Assembly: GCA_002701645.1 (NCBI GenBank)
Contig: NZWP01000010.1
Location: 1 to 32,325 of the forward strand
Length of the DNA stretch: 32,325 bases
Reading direction: 5' to 3'
DNA from: Fidelibacterota bacterium
Lineage (GTDB): Bacteria; Fidelibacterota; Marinisomatia; Marinisomatales; Marinisomataceae
The position numbers and the translations under genes were made by a program. This document shows positions 9,156-18,923 of this stretch, one piece after another (within the stretch, counting starts at the first letter, position 1; every line of letters begins with the position of its first letter). Under the pieces are notes generated by a model. The model made no database searches, was not told where the DNA came from, and saw only the letters and a list, made by a program, of their open reading frames with translations.

Positions 9156-11079
9156 AAATTACCTAAAATTTAAAAATAGAATACGATTTGTAAGCACTCT
9201 TATCATGTTTTTTTGGGTTGTTTTTATATACGAGTTATTTACAATTCAAATTATAGATAGAGTTGAAAATCCTCAGGGTATGAAAGTAGAAATGATTAAA
9301 GGTAAAAGAGGAAATATTTTTGATATAAATGGTAATAATATTACTCAAAATTTAACTTTTTATAATATTGGAGCACGTCCAAAAAAAATCACCAATAAAG
9401 ATATTTTTTTAAGAGATTTATCAGATTGTACAGGCACTGATTTAGGTATTTATATTTCTAAGTTTAATGTTGGAAAATCTTATGTACAGTTAGAAAAAAA
9501 GACTATAAGAAATTGTCAAAAATTAAAGTCAAAATATGGAGATGCATTAATCATCAATCAGGATTATAAAAGATATTATCCTGAAGAAAATTTGTTTGGT
9601 CAAATTGTTGGATTTACTAATGTAGATGATATAGGAATTGCTGGATTAGAATCTCAATATAACAGATATTTAGAGCCTAAAATTGGTTCCAGAGTTTTTA
9701 AGAGTAATGGATTGGGTAAACGTATTTCTGATCCTACTTTACCATATGAAGCTCCCGAAGATGGATCGGATATTTATTTAACTCTTAATAAGGAATATCA
9801 AGCAATTTTAAGAGAGGAATTAATTGATCAAATAGAGAAGACTGAAGCATCTTCTGCAATGGGAATAATATTAAATCCTCAAACAGGAGAAATAGTATCC
9901 ATGGTCAGCGTTCCTGATTTTAACCCTAATAATCCACAAGATTTTGAGGTAGAATATCAAAAAAATAGATTGCTCTTAGATACATTAGAGCCTGGCTCAA
10001 CTTTTAAAGTGGTTACTATTGCAGCAGCCCTTAAGAGTGATATAAATCCTATAGATGAATATAATGTTGAAGGCCCATATAATTTTCATGATATAAAAAT
10101 GATTGAAGATTCTGTGCCAAATTCCGTTCTTACTGTTAAAGAAATTTTAGCTTATTCAAGTAATATAGGTACAATAAAAATTGCTGAATCCTTAGGAAAA
10201 AATAAGATTTATAATCAAGCAAAAGAATTTGGTTTTGGATCTAAAACTGGTCTTAATCCAACTGGCGAGGAAAGTGGAGTAGTCTATGAAACTAAAAGAT
10301 GGAGTTTATCATCTATGCATAGCGTTCCTATAGGTTATGAGGTCTCTGTTACTCCGATACAAATCGCTATGGCATATGCAGCAATTGCAAATGGTGGATT
10401 TTTATTGAAACCATATATGGTTGACGAAGTTAAAAAAAGTGATGATACAATTTTGAAAAATCAACAGAGACTTAGAAAAAGAATTTTATCGCAGTCAGAT
10501 GCAGAAATATTAAAAGATATGTTATCCTATGCAGTTGAAAATGGTAGTGGAAAGGGAGCTCAATTAGACGGATGGGATGTATCCGGGAAGACAGGAACAT
10601 CTAAAAAAGTTATAAACGGTGAATATTCAGAATCAGAATTTTTAGCTAGTTTTGTAGGCTTTTTTCCAAAGGAGAATCCTCAATTATTAGCATTAATTAT
10701 AATTGATGGAGCATCAGTTTCTAGTAACTATCATTGGGGTTCAATGTCAGCAGCTCCGGTGTTTAAGTCTGTGATGAAGCGCATCATTAATATTGATTCA
10801 GAAATAACAAACAATAAGTCTAATAAGAAAGTAAAAGCTAAAAATTCTAATCCAATTTTAATTCAAAAAAATATTAAAAAATCACAAAATATTCAAATGG
10901 TAGAGATGCCCAATGTAATTGGTAAAAATGTCAATAGCGCATTTATGACTTTAGCTAAAAAAGGACTTAACCCCAAAATAGTATCTGGCATAGGAGTAAT
11001 AATTTCTCAATCTGTAGAACCTGGAGCAAAAATAGAAAAAGGAACAAGAGTAGAATTAAAAGCGGAAATAAAATCGTGA
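9148..11079 (+). CDS. ftsI: Class B penicillin-binding protein FtsI with C-terminal PASTA domain
   Basis: Transpeptidase motifs EPGSTFKV, YSSNIG and SGKTGTSKK; C-terminal PASTA-like MPNVIGKNVNSAFMTLAKKGLNPKIV...QSVEPGAKIEKGTRVEL. Confidence 0.95.
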   Translation: MTKNYLKFKNRIRFVSTLIMFFWVVFIYELFTIQIIDRVENPQGMKVEMIKGKRGNIFDINGNNITQNLTFYNIGARPKKITNKDIFLRDLSDCTGTDLGIYISKFNVGKSYVQLEKKTIRNCQKLKSKYGDALIINQDYKRYYPEENLFGQIVGFTNVDDIGIAGLESQYNRYLEPKIGSRVFKSNGLGKRISDPTLPYEAPEDGSDIYLTLNKEYQAILREELIDQIEKTEASSAMGIILNPQTGEIVSMVSVPDFNPNNPQDFEVEYQKNRLLLDTLEPGSTFKVVTIAAALKSDINPIDEYNVEGPYNFHDIKMIEDSVPNSVLTVKEILAYSSNIGTIKIAESLGKNKIYNQAKEFGFGSKTGLNPTGEESGVVYETKRWSLSSMHSVPIGYEVSVTPIQIAMAYAAIANGGFLLKPYMVDEVKKSDDTILKNQQRLRKRILSQSDAEILKDMLSYAVENGSGKGAQLDGWDVSGKTGTSKKVINGEYSESEFLASFVGFFPKENPQLLALIIIDGASVSSNYHWGSMSAAPVFKSVMKRIINIDSEITNNKSNKKVKAKNSNPILIQKNIKKSQNIQMVEMPNVIGKNVNSAFMTLAKKGLNPKIVSGIGVIISQSVEPGAKIEKGTRVELKAEIKS

Positions 11080-12419
11080 ATATAGAAAAGAAAAATATTG
11101 GTATTCTTGGATTGGGAGTTAGTGGCTATTGGGCTGCAAAGTTAGCTTCCTCTATTGGTGCCAATGTTTTTGTATCAGATAGTAAATCAGATATTAATCA
11201 GATATATGCTAAAGAATTAACAGATATAGGTGTTGATATTGAGCTAGGGTTTCATTCTGATAGAATTCTTAATTCAGATTTAATTATAAAATCACCTGGC
11301 ATACCAAATGATATCAAAATAATTCAAGATATATTAGAAAGTAATATAGAAATGATCAGTGAAATTGAATTTGCCTATAGGCTATCAGATTTAAAAATTA
11401 TTGCTATAACAGGTACTAATGGAAAGACTACTACTGTTACATGCTTATATGAGGTGTTAAAGAAAAAATTTAATGTTGTAAAAAGTGGAAATATAGGAAC
11501 CCCATTCTCAGAAATGATTTATGAAGAAAATATATCTAAAAAATTAAACACTGATTTTTGCATATTAGAGTTATCTAGCTTCCAGATTGATGATATTGAT
11601 ACGTTTAAACCTGATATAGCAATGATTTTAAATATTTCACACGATCACTTAGATAGATATGAAGATTTTCTCGATTATACTAACTCAAAGATGGGTCTTT
11701 TTAAAAATATGAATGACGACGATTTAATAATCTACAATCATGATGATAATATTTTATCCGATGAAATAGCAAAAATGGATAGAGTATTTACAGCCTATTC
11801 TTTAAATCAAAATTTTAGCACATTTTATTTAGAAAATAAAAAAATAAAATCATCTCATAGCAATGAGACTCTTCATATAGATGAATGTGAATTATTGGGC
11901 ATTCATAATGTATCTAACTTTATAGGTGTTGCTACTATTGCTTCACATTTAAAATTAAATGACAAAGATATTTTTGAGTCTTTGAAAAAATTTAAAGGAT
12001 TACACCATAGATTTGAGATATTCAAAGAGGTAGATGGTATCAAGTTTATTAATGATTCAAAGGCTACAAATATTGCATCTGTTCAAGTAGCAATAGATTC
12101 TATAGATAAAAATATTATACTAATAATGGGAGGACTTCCTAAGGAATCTGATTTTTCAGCAATTCTAGAGCATGCTGATTCTATAAAATCTATAATTGCA
12201 TATGGTGTTGCTTCAGATGATATACACCATTCACTTTCTGAATCATTAGAAGTGCTAAAGATCGAAGAGTTTGAACAAGCGATTAATTCTGCAATGAGCT
12301 TAGCAGAAAGAGGAGATTCTGTGTTAATGTCTCCGGGATGTGCTAGTTATGATCAATTCAAAAATTTTGAAGAAAGAGGCGATTGTTTTAAAAGTATAGT
12401 AGAAAGGCACTATTCATGA
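11076..12419 (+). CDS. murD: UDP-N-acetylmuramoylalanine--D-glutamate ligase (GTG start)
   Basis: GILGLGVSGYWAAKLA, IAITGTNGKTTTVTCLYEVL, LELSSFQID, ILNISHDHLDRY, FINDSKATNIASV. Confidence 0.95.
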   Translation: MNIEKKNIGILGLGVSGYWAAKLASSIGANVFVSDSKSDINQIYAKELTDIGVDIELGFHSDRILNSDLIIKSPGIPNDIKIIQDILESNIEMISEIEFAYRLSDLKIIAITGTNGKTTTVTCLYEVLKKKFNVVKSGNIGTPFSEMIYEENISKKLNTDFCILELSSFQIDDIDTFKPDIAMILNISHDHLDRYEDFLDYTNSKMGLFKNMNDDDLIIYNHDDNILSDEIAKMDRVFTAYSLNQNFSTFYLENKKIKSSHSNETLHIDECELLGIHNVSNFIGVATIASHLKLNDKDIFESLKKFKGLHHRFEIFKEVDGIKFINDSKATNIASVQVAIDSIDKNIILIMGGLPKESDFSAILEHADSIKSIIAYGVASDDIHHSLSESLEVLKIEEFEQAINSAMSLAERGDSVLMSPGCASYDQFKNFEERGDCFKSIVERHYS

Positions 12420-13549
12420 ACATTAAAGAAAGAAAGCAGGATAAATGGTTATTGTGGACAGTAATATTATTAACCATTTTTGGTTTATCAATTTTATTTA
12501 GTGCTAGCTGGATCAAATCTCTTGAAATCACTGATGGAGCTTCACGTATGTATTTTTTACAAAATCAATTACTTAAATTTATTCCAGGAATAATAATCTT
12601 TCTTATTGCATCTCATTTCAATTATAGAAAACTACAATATTTAGCTCCAGTATTAATGGTTGGATCATTTCTATTATTGGTATACACGCGAGTTCAAGGC
12701 TGTGATGGAGATTCTTGTAGATGGCTATCTATTGGTCCGATTTCTTTCCAAACATCTGATTTAGCAAGATTCTCAGTGATTTTGTTTTTAGCTGATTATA
12801 TAGATAGAAATTATAAATATATGCATCAATTTGTTAAAGGGATTTTAATCCCATTATGTTGGGTTTTACCTATTTGTTTAATGATTATTATGCAACCAGA
12901 TAACTCAACAGCCATAATCTTGTTAACTATTGTATTTGCTTTATTATTTATTGGTGGAGTATCATTACCTCAAATAGGAACTATAGGTGTTCTGTCAGTA
13001 GGAGCAATTGGAATTTTTATTTTAAATAATAAGAATTATGCATTGAGTAGAATATTATCATTCCTTGATCCTAATTCAGCAGGAAATGTTGGATATCAAT
13101 CTAGTCAGGCTTTGATTGGGTTAAGACAAGGAGGTGTCACAGGTATGGGTATTGGAGAAAGCATACAGAAGCACTCATATTTACCAGAGACACATACTGA
13201 TTTTATATTTGCTATTATTGGAGAAGAGCTAGGTTTTATAGTAGGCGTTATGGTAATGATAGCGTACATAGTTATTTTATTTAGAGCTATTCAGATTTCT
13301 AAAAAATCAAACGATATTTTTGGTATTATTCTTTCTATAGGTTTCGGTTTGAGTATTACATTTTATGCATTAATAAATATTGGTGTAGTAATTGGTGTTA
13401 TACCAGTTACAGGTGTTCCACTTCCATTTATTAGTTATGGAGGATCTTCGTTGATTATCAACCTACTAATGGTAGCAATTTTATTGAATATCAGTAAAGC
13501 ACAACGAAAATTTAAAGTTAAAAAATGGAGACTACGAGTTGATGGATAA
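12416..13549 (+). CDS. ftsW: SEDS-family glycosyltransferase FtsW
   Basis: Multi-TM; RWLSIGPISFQTSDLARFSVILFLADY, LPETHTDFIFAIIGEELGFI, PVTGVPLPFISYGGSSLI. Confidence 0.93.
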   Translation: MNIKERKQDKWLLWTVILLTIFGLSILFSASWIKSLEITDGASRMYFLQNQLLKFIPGIIIFLIASHFNYRKLQYLAPVLMVGSFLLLVYTRVQGCDGDSCRWLSIGPISFQTSDLARFSVILFLADYIDRNYKYMHQFVKGILIPLCWVLPICLMIIMQPDNSTAIILLTIVFALLFIGGVSLPQIGTIGVLSVGAIGIFILNNKNYALSRILSFLDPNSAGNVGYQSSQALIGLRQGGVTGMGIGESIQKHSYLPETHTDFIFAIIGEELGFIVGVMVMIAYIVILFRAIQISKKSNDIFGIILSIGFGLSITFYALINIGVVIGVIPVTGVPLPFISYGGSSLIINLLMVAILLNISKAQRKFKVKKWRLRVDG

Positions 13550-14627
13550 GCGTAATATCATCTTTTGTGGAGGCGGAACAGGAGGACATTACTATCCATT
13601 AATGGCTATTAAGAATGAGCTTGAAAAGAAAATGGAAAATAATAATTTATATTATATCGGATCAAAATATGGAATTGAATCAAAGAAAATTATTTCTGAA
13701 AATATGAAAAGTTTGCTCATACCAATTAAGGGATTCAATAGATCTTTTTCATTATATGCAATAGCAAGAAATTGCTTATTATTCTTTGAATTATTTTTTG
13801 GCTTAGTTAAAGTCAGTTTCTTCTTTATGAAGAATAAACCTAGCTTAGTGATTGCAACGGGAGGGTATGCTTCATTTATACCTCTCCAGATAGCAAAAAT
13901 ATTTAACGTACCATATTTTTTACATGAACAAAATTCATTTCCAGGATTAGTAACTAGAATATTTGGGTCTAAAGCAAGAAAAGTATTTCTCGGTTTTGAT
14001 AATGCGAAGAAATATTTAAAAAATAGCGACATTCTTTTTACGGGTAATCCAATTTATAATCATAGCCAAAAAGATATGTCTTTATCTTTAGATCAGACTA
14101 AAAGAACTGTATTGATATTAGGAGGAAGCCAAGGTTCAGTATTCCTTAATAATATTATTTCAGAATGTATTGATAATAAGATGTTAAATAATATTAATAT
14201 TATTTGGATTGCAGGTCTAAAGCATTACGATAAGTATAAGCATTATAATACTGAATCAATCAAAGTACTTTCCTTCGTTGATAATATGCCATATTTATAT
14301 GATATATGTGATTTGATAGTTTCCAGATCTGGCGCTATGACAGTTTCTGAAATATTAGAATTTAAGAAGCCTTCAATTCTTATTCCTTTCAGGTTTGCAG
14401 CAGAAAATCATCAAGTTTTTAATGCAAAATATCTAGAGGAAAAGTTTGCAGCACTCTTAATTGAAGAGAAAGATTTAACTATTTCTTTGCTATCAAAAAA
14501 AATTAATGAAATCTGTAAAAATGACAGAGTATATAGTTCAATGAAACAAAATATTGAAAAAATAAATAATCCTGATTCAATAAAGATTATAAGTAATAGT
14601 ATTATGGAGCACTTACATGCTATCTAG
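13539..14627 (+). CDS. murG: UDP-GlcNAc--lipid I N-acetylglucosaminyltransferase
   Basis: IIFCGGGTGGHYYPLMAI, GGYASFIPLQIAKIFNVPYFLHEQNSFPG, ILGGSQGSVFLN, DLIVSRSGAMTVSEI. Confidence 0.95.
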   Translation: MMDKRNIIFCGGGTGGHYYPLMAIKNELEKKMENNNLYYIGSKYGIESKKIISENMKSLLIPIKGFNRSFSLYAIARNCLLFFELFFGLVKVSFFFMKNKPSLVIATGGYASFIPLQIAKIFNVPYFLHEQNSFPGLVTRIFGSKARKVFLGFDNAKKYLKNSDILFTGNPIYNHSQKDMSLSLDQTKRTVLILGGSQGSVFLNNIISECIDNKMLNNINIIWIAGLKHYDKYKHYNTESIKVLSFVDNMPYLYDICDLIVSRSGAMTVSEILEFKKPSILIPFRFAAENHQVFNAKYLEEKFAALLIEEKDLTISLLSKKINEICKNDRVYSSMKQNIEKINNPDSIKIISNSIMEHLHAI

Positions 14628-15984
14628 TATAAAAAGAATACATTTTATTGGCATAGGCGGCATTGGAATGAGCGGAATTGCCGAGCTTCTGCACAATCAA
14701 GATTTCAAGATTACTGGTTCAGATTTATCTGAATCACCAAATATTAATAGGCTTAAAAAATTGGATATCACTATATCAATTGGTCATGATAAGAAAAATA
14801 TATCAACAGCTGAAATTGTAGTCTATTCCGATGCTATTCCTAAAAATAATGTTGAATTGGTTGAAGCAAATAATAGAAATATTCAATGTTATTCTAGGGC
14901 ACAAATGATATCGCAGCTTGCGAAATTAAAAAGCTCTACAGTGGGGATTTCTGGAACCCATGGTAAAACTACTACAACCTCTATGATTGGTTCAATATTA
15001 AAGGATTCTAATTTAGATCCTACCATTATTGTGGGAGGTGTAGTTAAATCTATAAATACTAATTCTGTTCTAGGCGCTGGTGATACTTTCGTAGTAGAGG
15101 CTGATGAGTTTAATAGAAGTTTCTTAGAACTTTCTCCAACTATAGCGGTAATTAATAATATTGATTTGGAACATGTTGATTGTTATAAAGATTTAGACGA
15201 TTTAAAAAATGCTTTTCTTCAATTTGCTAATTCAGTGCCTTTTTATGGAATGGTTAGTATTTGTAAAGATTCTGATAATGCTGCATCTATTATACCATTC
15301 ATTGACAAGCCGATAGTTACTTATGGCATAGAGTCTGATGATGTTGATTTTAAAGCCATAAACATTATTCATAATGATGGAAAAATTGCATTTGATGTAG
15401 TTCATAGAGATAAAAACTATACATTTTCAATGATTGTTCCAGGTACATACAATATTTTAAATGCTTTAGCAGCCATATCAGTATGTAAAACGATGGGCTT
15501 ATCAATAGAAAATATTAGCCAAAGCTTAAAAATGTTCTCAGGCGTAAAAAGAAGATTTGATGTTAAAGTGCATAACACAAACTTAACTATTATTGATGAT
15601 TATGCTCATCATCCGGTAGAAGTATTAAGTGTGATTAACGCAGTTAAGAGTAATTGGAATAGAAGATTGCTTGTTGTTTTTCAACCACATCTTTTTTCTA
15701 GAACTAAGGCATTTTATAAAGATTTTGCAGAGTCTCTCTTCGATGCTGATTTGATTTTTATTACTGAGATTTTTGCTTCAAGAGAAAAATTAGATTCTTC
15801 CATTAGCTCTGAAAAAATTAGTGAACATCTTAAAGAATTAAAGCATAAAAATGTATTTGATATTACTACAGACTCTTTACTTCAAGATATACAAAGCAAG
15901 TATAATGAAGGCGACATTATTTTGACTATTGGGGCAGGTAATATTTGGAGATATGCAGATAAATTAACTGAGAATATGCAATGA
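14617..15984 (+). CDS. murC: UDP-N-acetylmuramate--L-alanine ligase
   Basis: IHFIGIGGIGMSGIAELLH, GISGTHGKTTTTSMIG, VEADEFNRSFL, IIDDYAHHPVEVLSVI. Confidence 0.96.
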   Translation: MLSSIKRIHFIGIGGIGMSGIAELLHNQDFKITGSDLSESPNINRLKKLDITISIGHDKKNISTAEIVVYSDAIPKNNVELVEANNRNIQCYSRAQMISQLAKLKSSTVGISGTHGKTTTTSMIGSILKDSNLDPTIIVGGVVKSINTNSVLGAGDTFVVEADEFNRSFLELSPTIAVINNIDLEHVDCYKDLDDLKNAFLQFANSVPFYGMVSICKDSDNAASIIPFIDKPIVTYGIESDDVDFKAINIIHNDGKIAFDVVHRDKNYTFSMIVPGTYNILNALAAISVCKTMGLSIENISQSLKMFSGVKRRFDVKVHNTNLTIIDDYAHHPVEVLSVINAVKSNWNRRLLVVFQPHLFSRTKAFYKDFAESLFDADLIFITEIFASREKLDSSISSEKISEHLKELKHKNVFDITTDSLLQDIQSKYNEGDIILTIGAGNIWRYADKLTENMQ

Positions 15985-16910
15985 TTGAATCTTTAAAACA
16001 GAAGATTATAGGTGCGACCAATGCAACTGTTTCTGTTAATGAAATAATGCAGAAGCATACCACATATGGAATTGGAGGTCCAGCTGAATTATTTGTTTTG
16101 CCATCAAACAAGCAGGATTTAATCGATATTGTTAGATTGAGTAAAGAACATAAACAGACAGTAACTATTATAGGTTCAGGATCAAATTTATTGATAAGCG
16201 ATCATGGTATTAAAGGTGTTGTTATATCGATTAAACACTGTTTAAGAACAATTAATATTGATGTAGATAAGATTTACGTAGAGTGTGGAATTATGTTGGG
16301 TAAAATGGTAAAAGAATCTATGAAACATGATTTAAAAGGCTTAGAAAATCTTATTGGAGTGCCAGGAACACTTGGCGGTGCATTGATGATGAATGCGGGT
16401 GCTTGGGGTGGAGAGATTTCAGAAAATTTAGAAACTGTAGAGTTATTAAATGAGAGAAATGAAATTCAAGTACTTTCTAAGGCAGACATTGATTTTTCTT
16501 ATAGATCATCTTCTTTCAGTAAAGATATTATTTTATTGTCAGCAACATTTAAGCTTAAAAAATCACCAAAAGAAATCATTCAGGATAATTTTGATTTAGC
16601 AAAATTAGGAAGAAAGAATACGCAACCATTGAACTATCGTTCTGCAGGTAGTGTATTTAAAAATCCTTCTACTAAACATTCTGCTGGAATGTTAATAGAC
16701 CAGTCAGGATTAAAAGGATTTTCAATAGGAGGTGCTAAGATTTCCAATAAGCATGCCAATTTTTTTGTGAATAATGGAAATGCAAAAGCTGATGATATGC
16801 TATCTCTTATCAAGAAAGCAAAGAATACTGTAAAAGAAAAATTTGATATTGAACTAAATCTAGAAGTGAAACTATTAGGCTTTAATGCTGAGGAGATTGA
16901 TGAATTATGA
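15981..16910 (+). CDS. murB: UDP-N-acetylmuramate dehydrogenase
   Basis: HTTYGIGGPAELFVLP, IIGSGSNLLISDHGIKGVVI, GLENLIGVPGTLGGALMMNAGAWGGEI, NYRSAGSVFKNP, LIDQSGLKGFSIGGAKISNKHANF. Confidence 0.96.
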   Translation: MIESLKQKIIGATNATVSVNEIMQKHTTYGIGGPAELFVLPSNKQDLIDIVRLSKEHKQTVTIIGSGSNLLISDHGIKGVVISIKHCLRTINIDVDKIYVECGIMLGKMVKESMKHDLKGLENLIGVPGTLGGALMMNAGAWGGEISENLETVELLNERNEIQVLSKADIDFSYRSSSFSKDIILLSATFKLKKSPKEIIQDNFDLAKLGRKNTQPLNYRSAGSVFKNPSTKHSAGMLIDQSGLKGFSIGGAKISNKHANFFVNNGNAKADDMLSLIKKAKNTVKEKFDIELNLEVKLLGFNAEEIDEL

Positions 16911-17659
16911 AGAATAATTTTATAAAGATTTTTGATTCTATTAGTCAGCCATTATTATGTCTATTACTTATAGCAATTTCCCTTTTTGGATCTGTTAAAT
17001 GGGCCCAATTCAATGCAATTTTTATTGTAGAAGACGTAAAAATTGAAGGTGTAAACTATTTTGATGATACTATGTTGATAGAGTATAAGACAAGTATAAG
17101 AAATCAGAATATTTTCTTTTCGAACTTAAAAGATTATAAGAATGATATAAAATCATTGGACCATATAAAGGATTGCAAGGTGTCAAGAGTATTTCCTAAG
17201 ACAATTAAGATAGAAATCTATGAAAGAGAGCCATTAGCTATGATTAGTTCTAATGATTTAATTATTCTTGACTCAGAGGGAGTATGTTTACCTGTCGAAT
17301 ATTGCGAAATCTCGCTACCTATATTATCAAATTTTAAGAATAATCAAGAACTGTATGAAAAAGGTAAAAAAACTAAATCATCTAATGTTCTAAAATCTAT
17401 TGATGTCATTAAATATTCAAAAGATAACTTTAATTCATTATATGACAATATATCAGAATTTGTTTTTAATGAAGATAGTGAGTATGAGATTATTTTAAAG
17501 AATGGAAGAACAAAAATTTTGTTGGGGAGTGATAATATTTTTGCAAAAATAGATTATTTAAACGCTTTTGCAAATGTTTTGCCAGAGACAAAAAAATTAG
17601 AGAGTTATAGATATATAGATTTAAGGTATAAAAGGCAGATAGTGGTGAATGAAATATAA
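16907..17659 (+). CDS. ftsQ: FtsQ/DivIB-type cell division protein (POTRA)
   Basis: Position murB-ftsQ-ftsA; N-terminal TM; POTRA-like VEDVKIEGVNYFDDTMLIEY...CKVSRVFPKTIKIEIYEREPLAMI; terminal YIDLRYKRQIVV. Confidence 0.88.
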   Translation: MKNNFIKIFDSISQPLLCLLLIAISLFGSVKWAQFNAIFIVEDVKIEGVNYFDDTMLIEYKTSIRNQNIFFSNLKDYKNDIKSLDHIKDCKVSRVFPKTIKIEIYEREPLAMISSNDLIILDSEGVCLPVEYCEISLPILSNFKNNQELYEKGKKTKSSNVLKSIDVIKYSKDNFNSLYDNISEFVFNEDSEYEIILKNGRTKILLGSDNIFAKIDYLNAFANVLPETKKLESYRYIDLRYKRQIVVNEI

Positions 17660-18900
17660 TGAAGAATAGAATACAAGTAGCTTTTGACTTAGGATCTTTT
17701 AGTATTAAAGGAGCTGTCGGAAGAATAATAAATGAAAATCAAATAGAAATTTTATCTATTCGATCTATAAGAACAGATAGTATAGATAATGGAGATATTG
17801 TAGATAAAGAATCATTGCTTCGCAGTTTAGAATATTTAATTGAGAAAATGGAAAAAGATGCTAAAATCAGTATCGATGACGATGCATGGGTTTCAGTATC
17901 TGGAAAAAATATCAAGTCTATTAATTCATCAACTCGAATTAGATCAAATGATAATTCTGAATTTGAAGTTGATGAGACCACAAAACAAAAGTTATTAACT
18001 CAATGTGCTGATATTCAAGTTTCTTCAGATAGATATGTACTACATAATCTTAAAAGAGGATTTTTTATAGATGGTTCATCTCTTATACGTAATCCCTTAG
18101 GTATGATTGGGAAATCTATTGATGCAAAGTCGCATGTAATTCATATCAAAAATTTTAATTTATTACAGATAGACCATTGCTTTAGAAATGATTTAAGCAT
18201 TGATGTTAATCCGGTATTTGATGGTTTAGCAGCGGCATCAGCTAGCCTTAGTAAGGATGATCAAAATTTAGGAGTGATATTCATAGATGTAGGTGCAGAT
18301 AAGACAAACATGTTACTATATAAGGATAATTATCTGACTCATTCTAAAGTTATTCCACTAGGCTCCAAGTCTGTTACAAAAGATATAGCTGCATATCTTC
18401 AAACATCTATAAAACAAGCAGAAATAATTAAACATGAACATGTTTCCGCGTTATCGGATTTTGCAGATTCTGAATCTAATTTCGAACTATCTATAGAAAA
18501 TGATGATTTAACGAAGAGTATCAACAAGAAAGAAATATCTAAGATTGCCGAATTAAGATATGAAGATATTATAGATCAAATAAAATCTGAACTAAAATTA
18601 TTACGCATAGATATGTCTGATATCAGATCAGGTATTAAGATTACGGGCGGTGGATCTAATATCAGAAATTTAGATTTGTTATTTAAAAAACATTTTGAGA
18701 GAACAAAGTGTGAATATTTATCAATAAGCAATACTGTCTTTAAAGAAAATCTAGAAGACAGAAGAGAACTTTCTACTCTCATTGGTCTTTTGTCATGGCC
18801 AATATTTAATGTCGAAGATAGCAGTCCAACTGTTGGAGTTAAAAATTTTAAATCAATTACAAAGAGCATTTCCAGTATATGGAAAGGGTTTTTTGAGTAA
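17659..18900 (+). CDS. ftsA: Cell division protein FtsA
   Basis: VAFDLGSFSIKGAVG, GVIFIDVGADKTNMLLY, GIKITGGGSNIRNL; C-terminal amphipathic helix KSISSIWKGFFE. Confidence 0.92.
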   Translation: MKNRIQVAFDLGSFSIKGAVGRIINENQIEILSIRSIRTDSIDNGDIVDKESLLRSLEYLIEKMEKDAKISIDDDAWVSVSGKNIKSINSSTRIRSNDNSEFEVDETTKQKLLTQCADIQVSSDRYVLHNLKRGFFIDGSSLIRNPLGMIGKSIDAKSHVIHIKNFNLLQIDHCFRNDLSIDVNPVFDGLAAASASLSKDDQNLGVIFIDVGADKTNMLLYKDNYLTHSKVIPLGSKSVTKDIAAYLQTSIKQAEIIKHEHVSALSDFADSESNFELSIENDDLTKSINKKEISKIAELRYEDIIDQIKSELKLLRIDMSDIRSGIKITGGGSNIRNLDLLFKKHFERTKCEYLSISNTVFKENLEDRRELSTLIGLLSWPIFNVEDSSPTVGVKNFKSITKSISSIWKGFFE

Positions 18901-18923
18901 AAGAATATAAAAAGGAGATTAAT

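Noticed and set aside
11076-11079. Interpretation of missing murE/murF/mraY as loss of peptidoglycan synthesis
   Set aside because: murB, murC, murD, murG, ftsW, ftsI, alr and an M23 hydrolase are intact, so relocation or replacement is more plausible than pathway loss.
13652-14032. 126-aa minus-strand ORF opposite murG
   Set aside because: Antisense shadow ORF with no domain-like sequence; murG coding is unambiguous.
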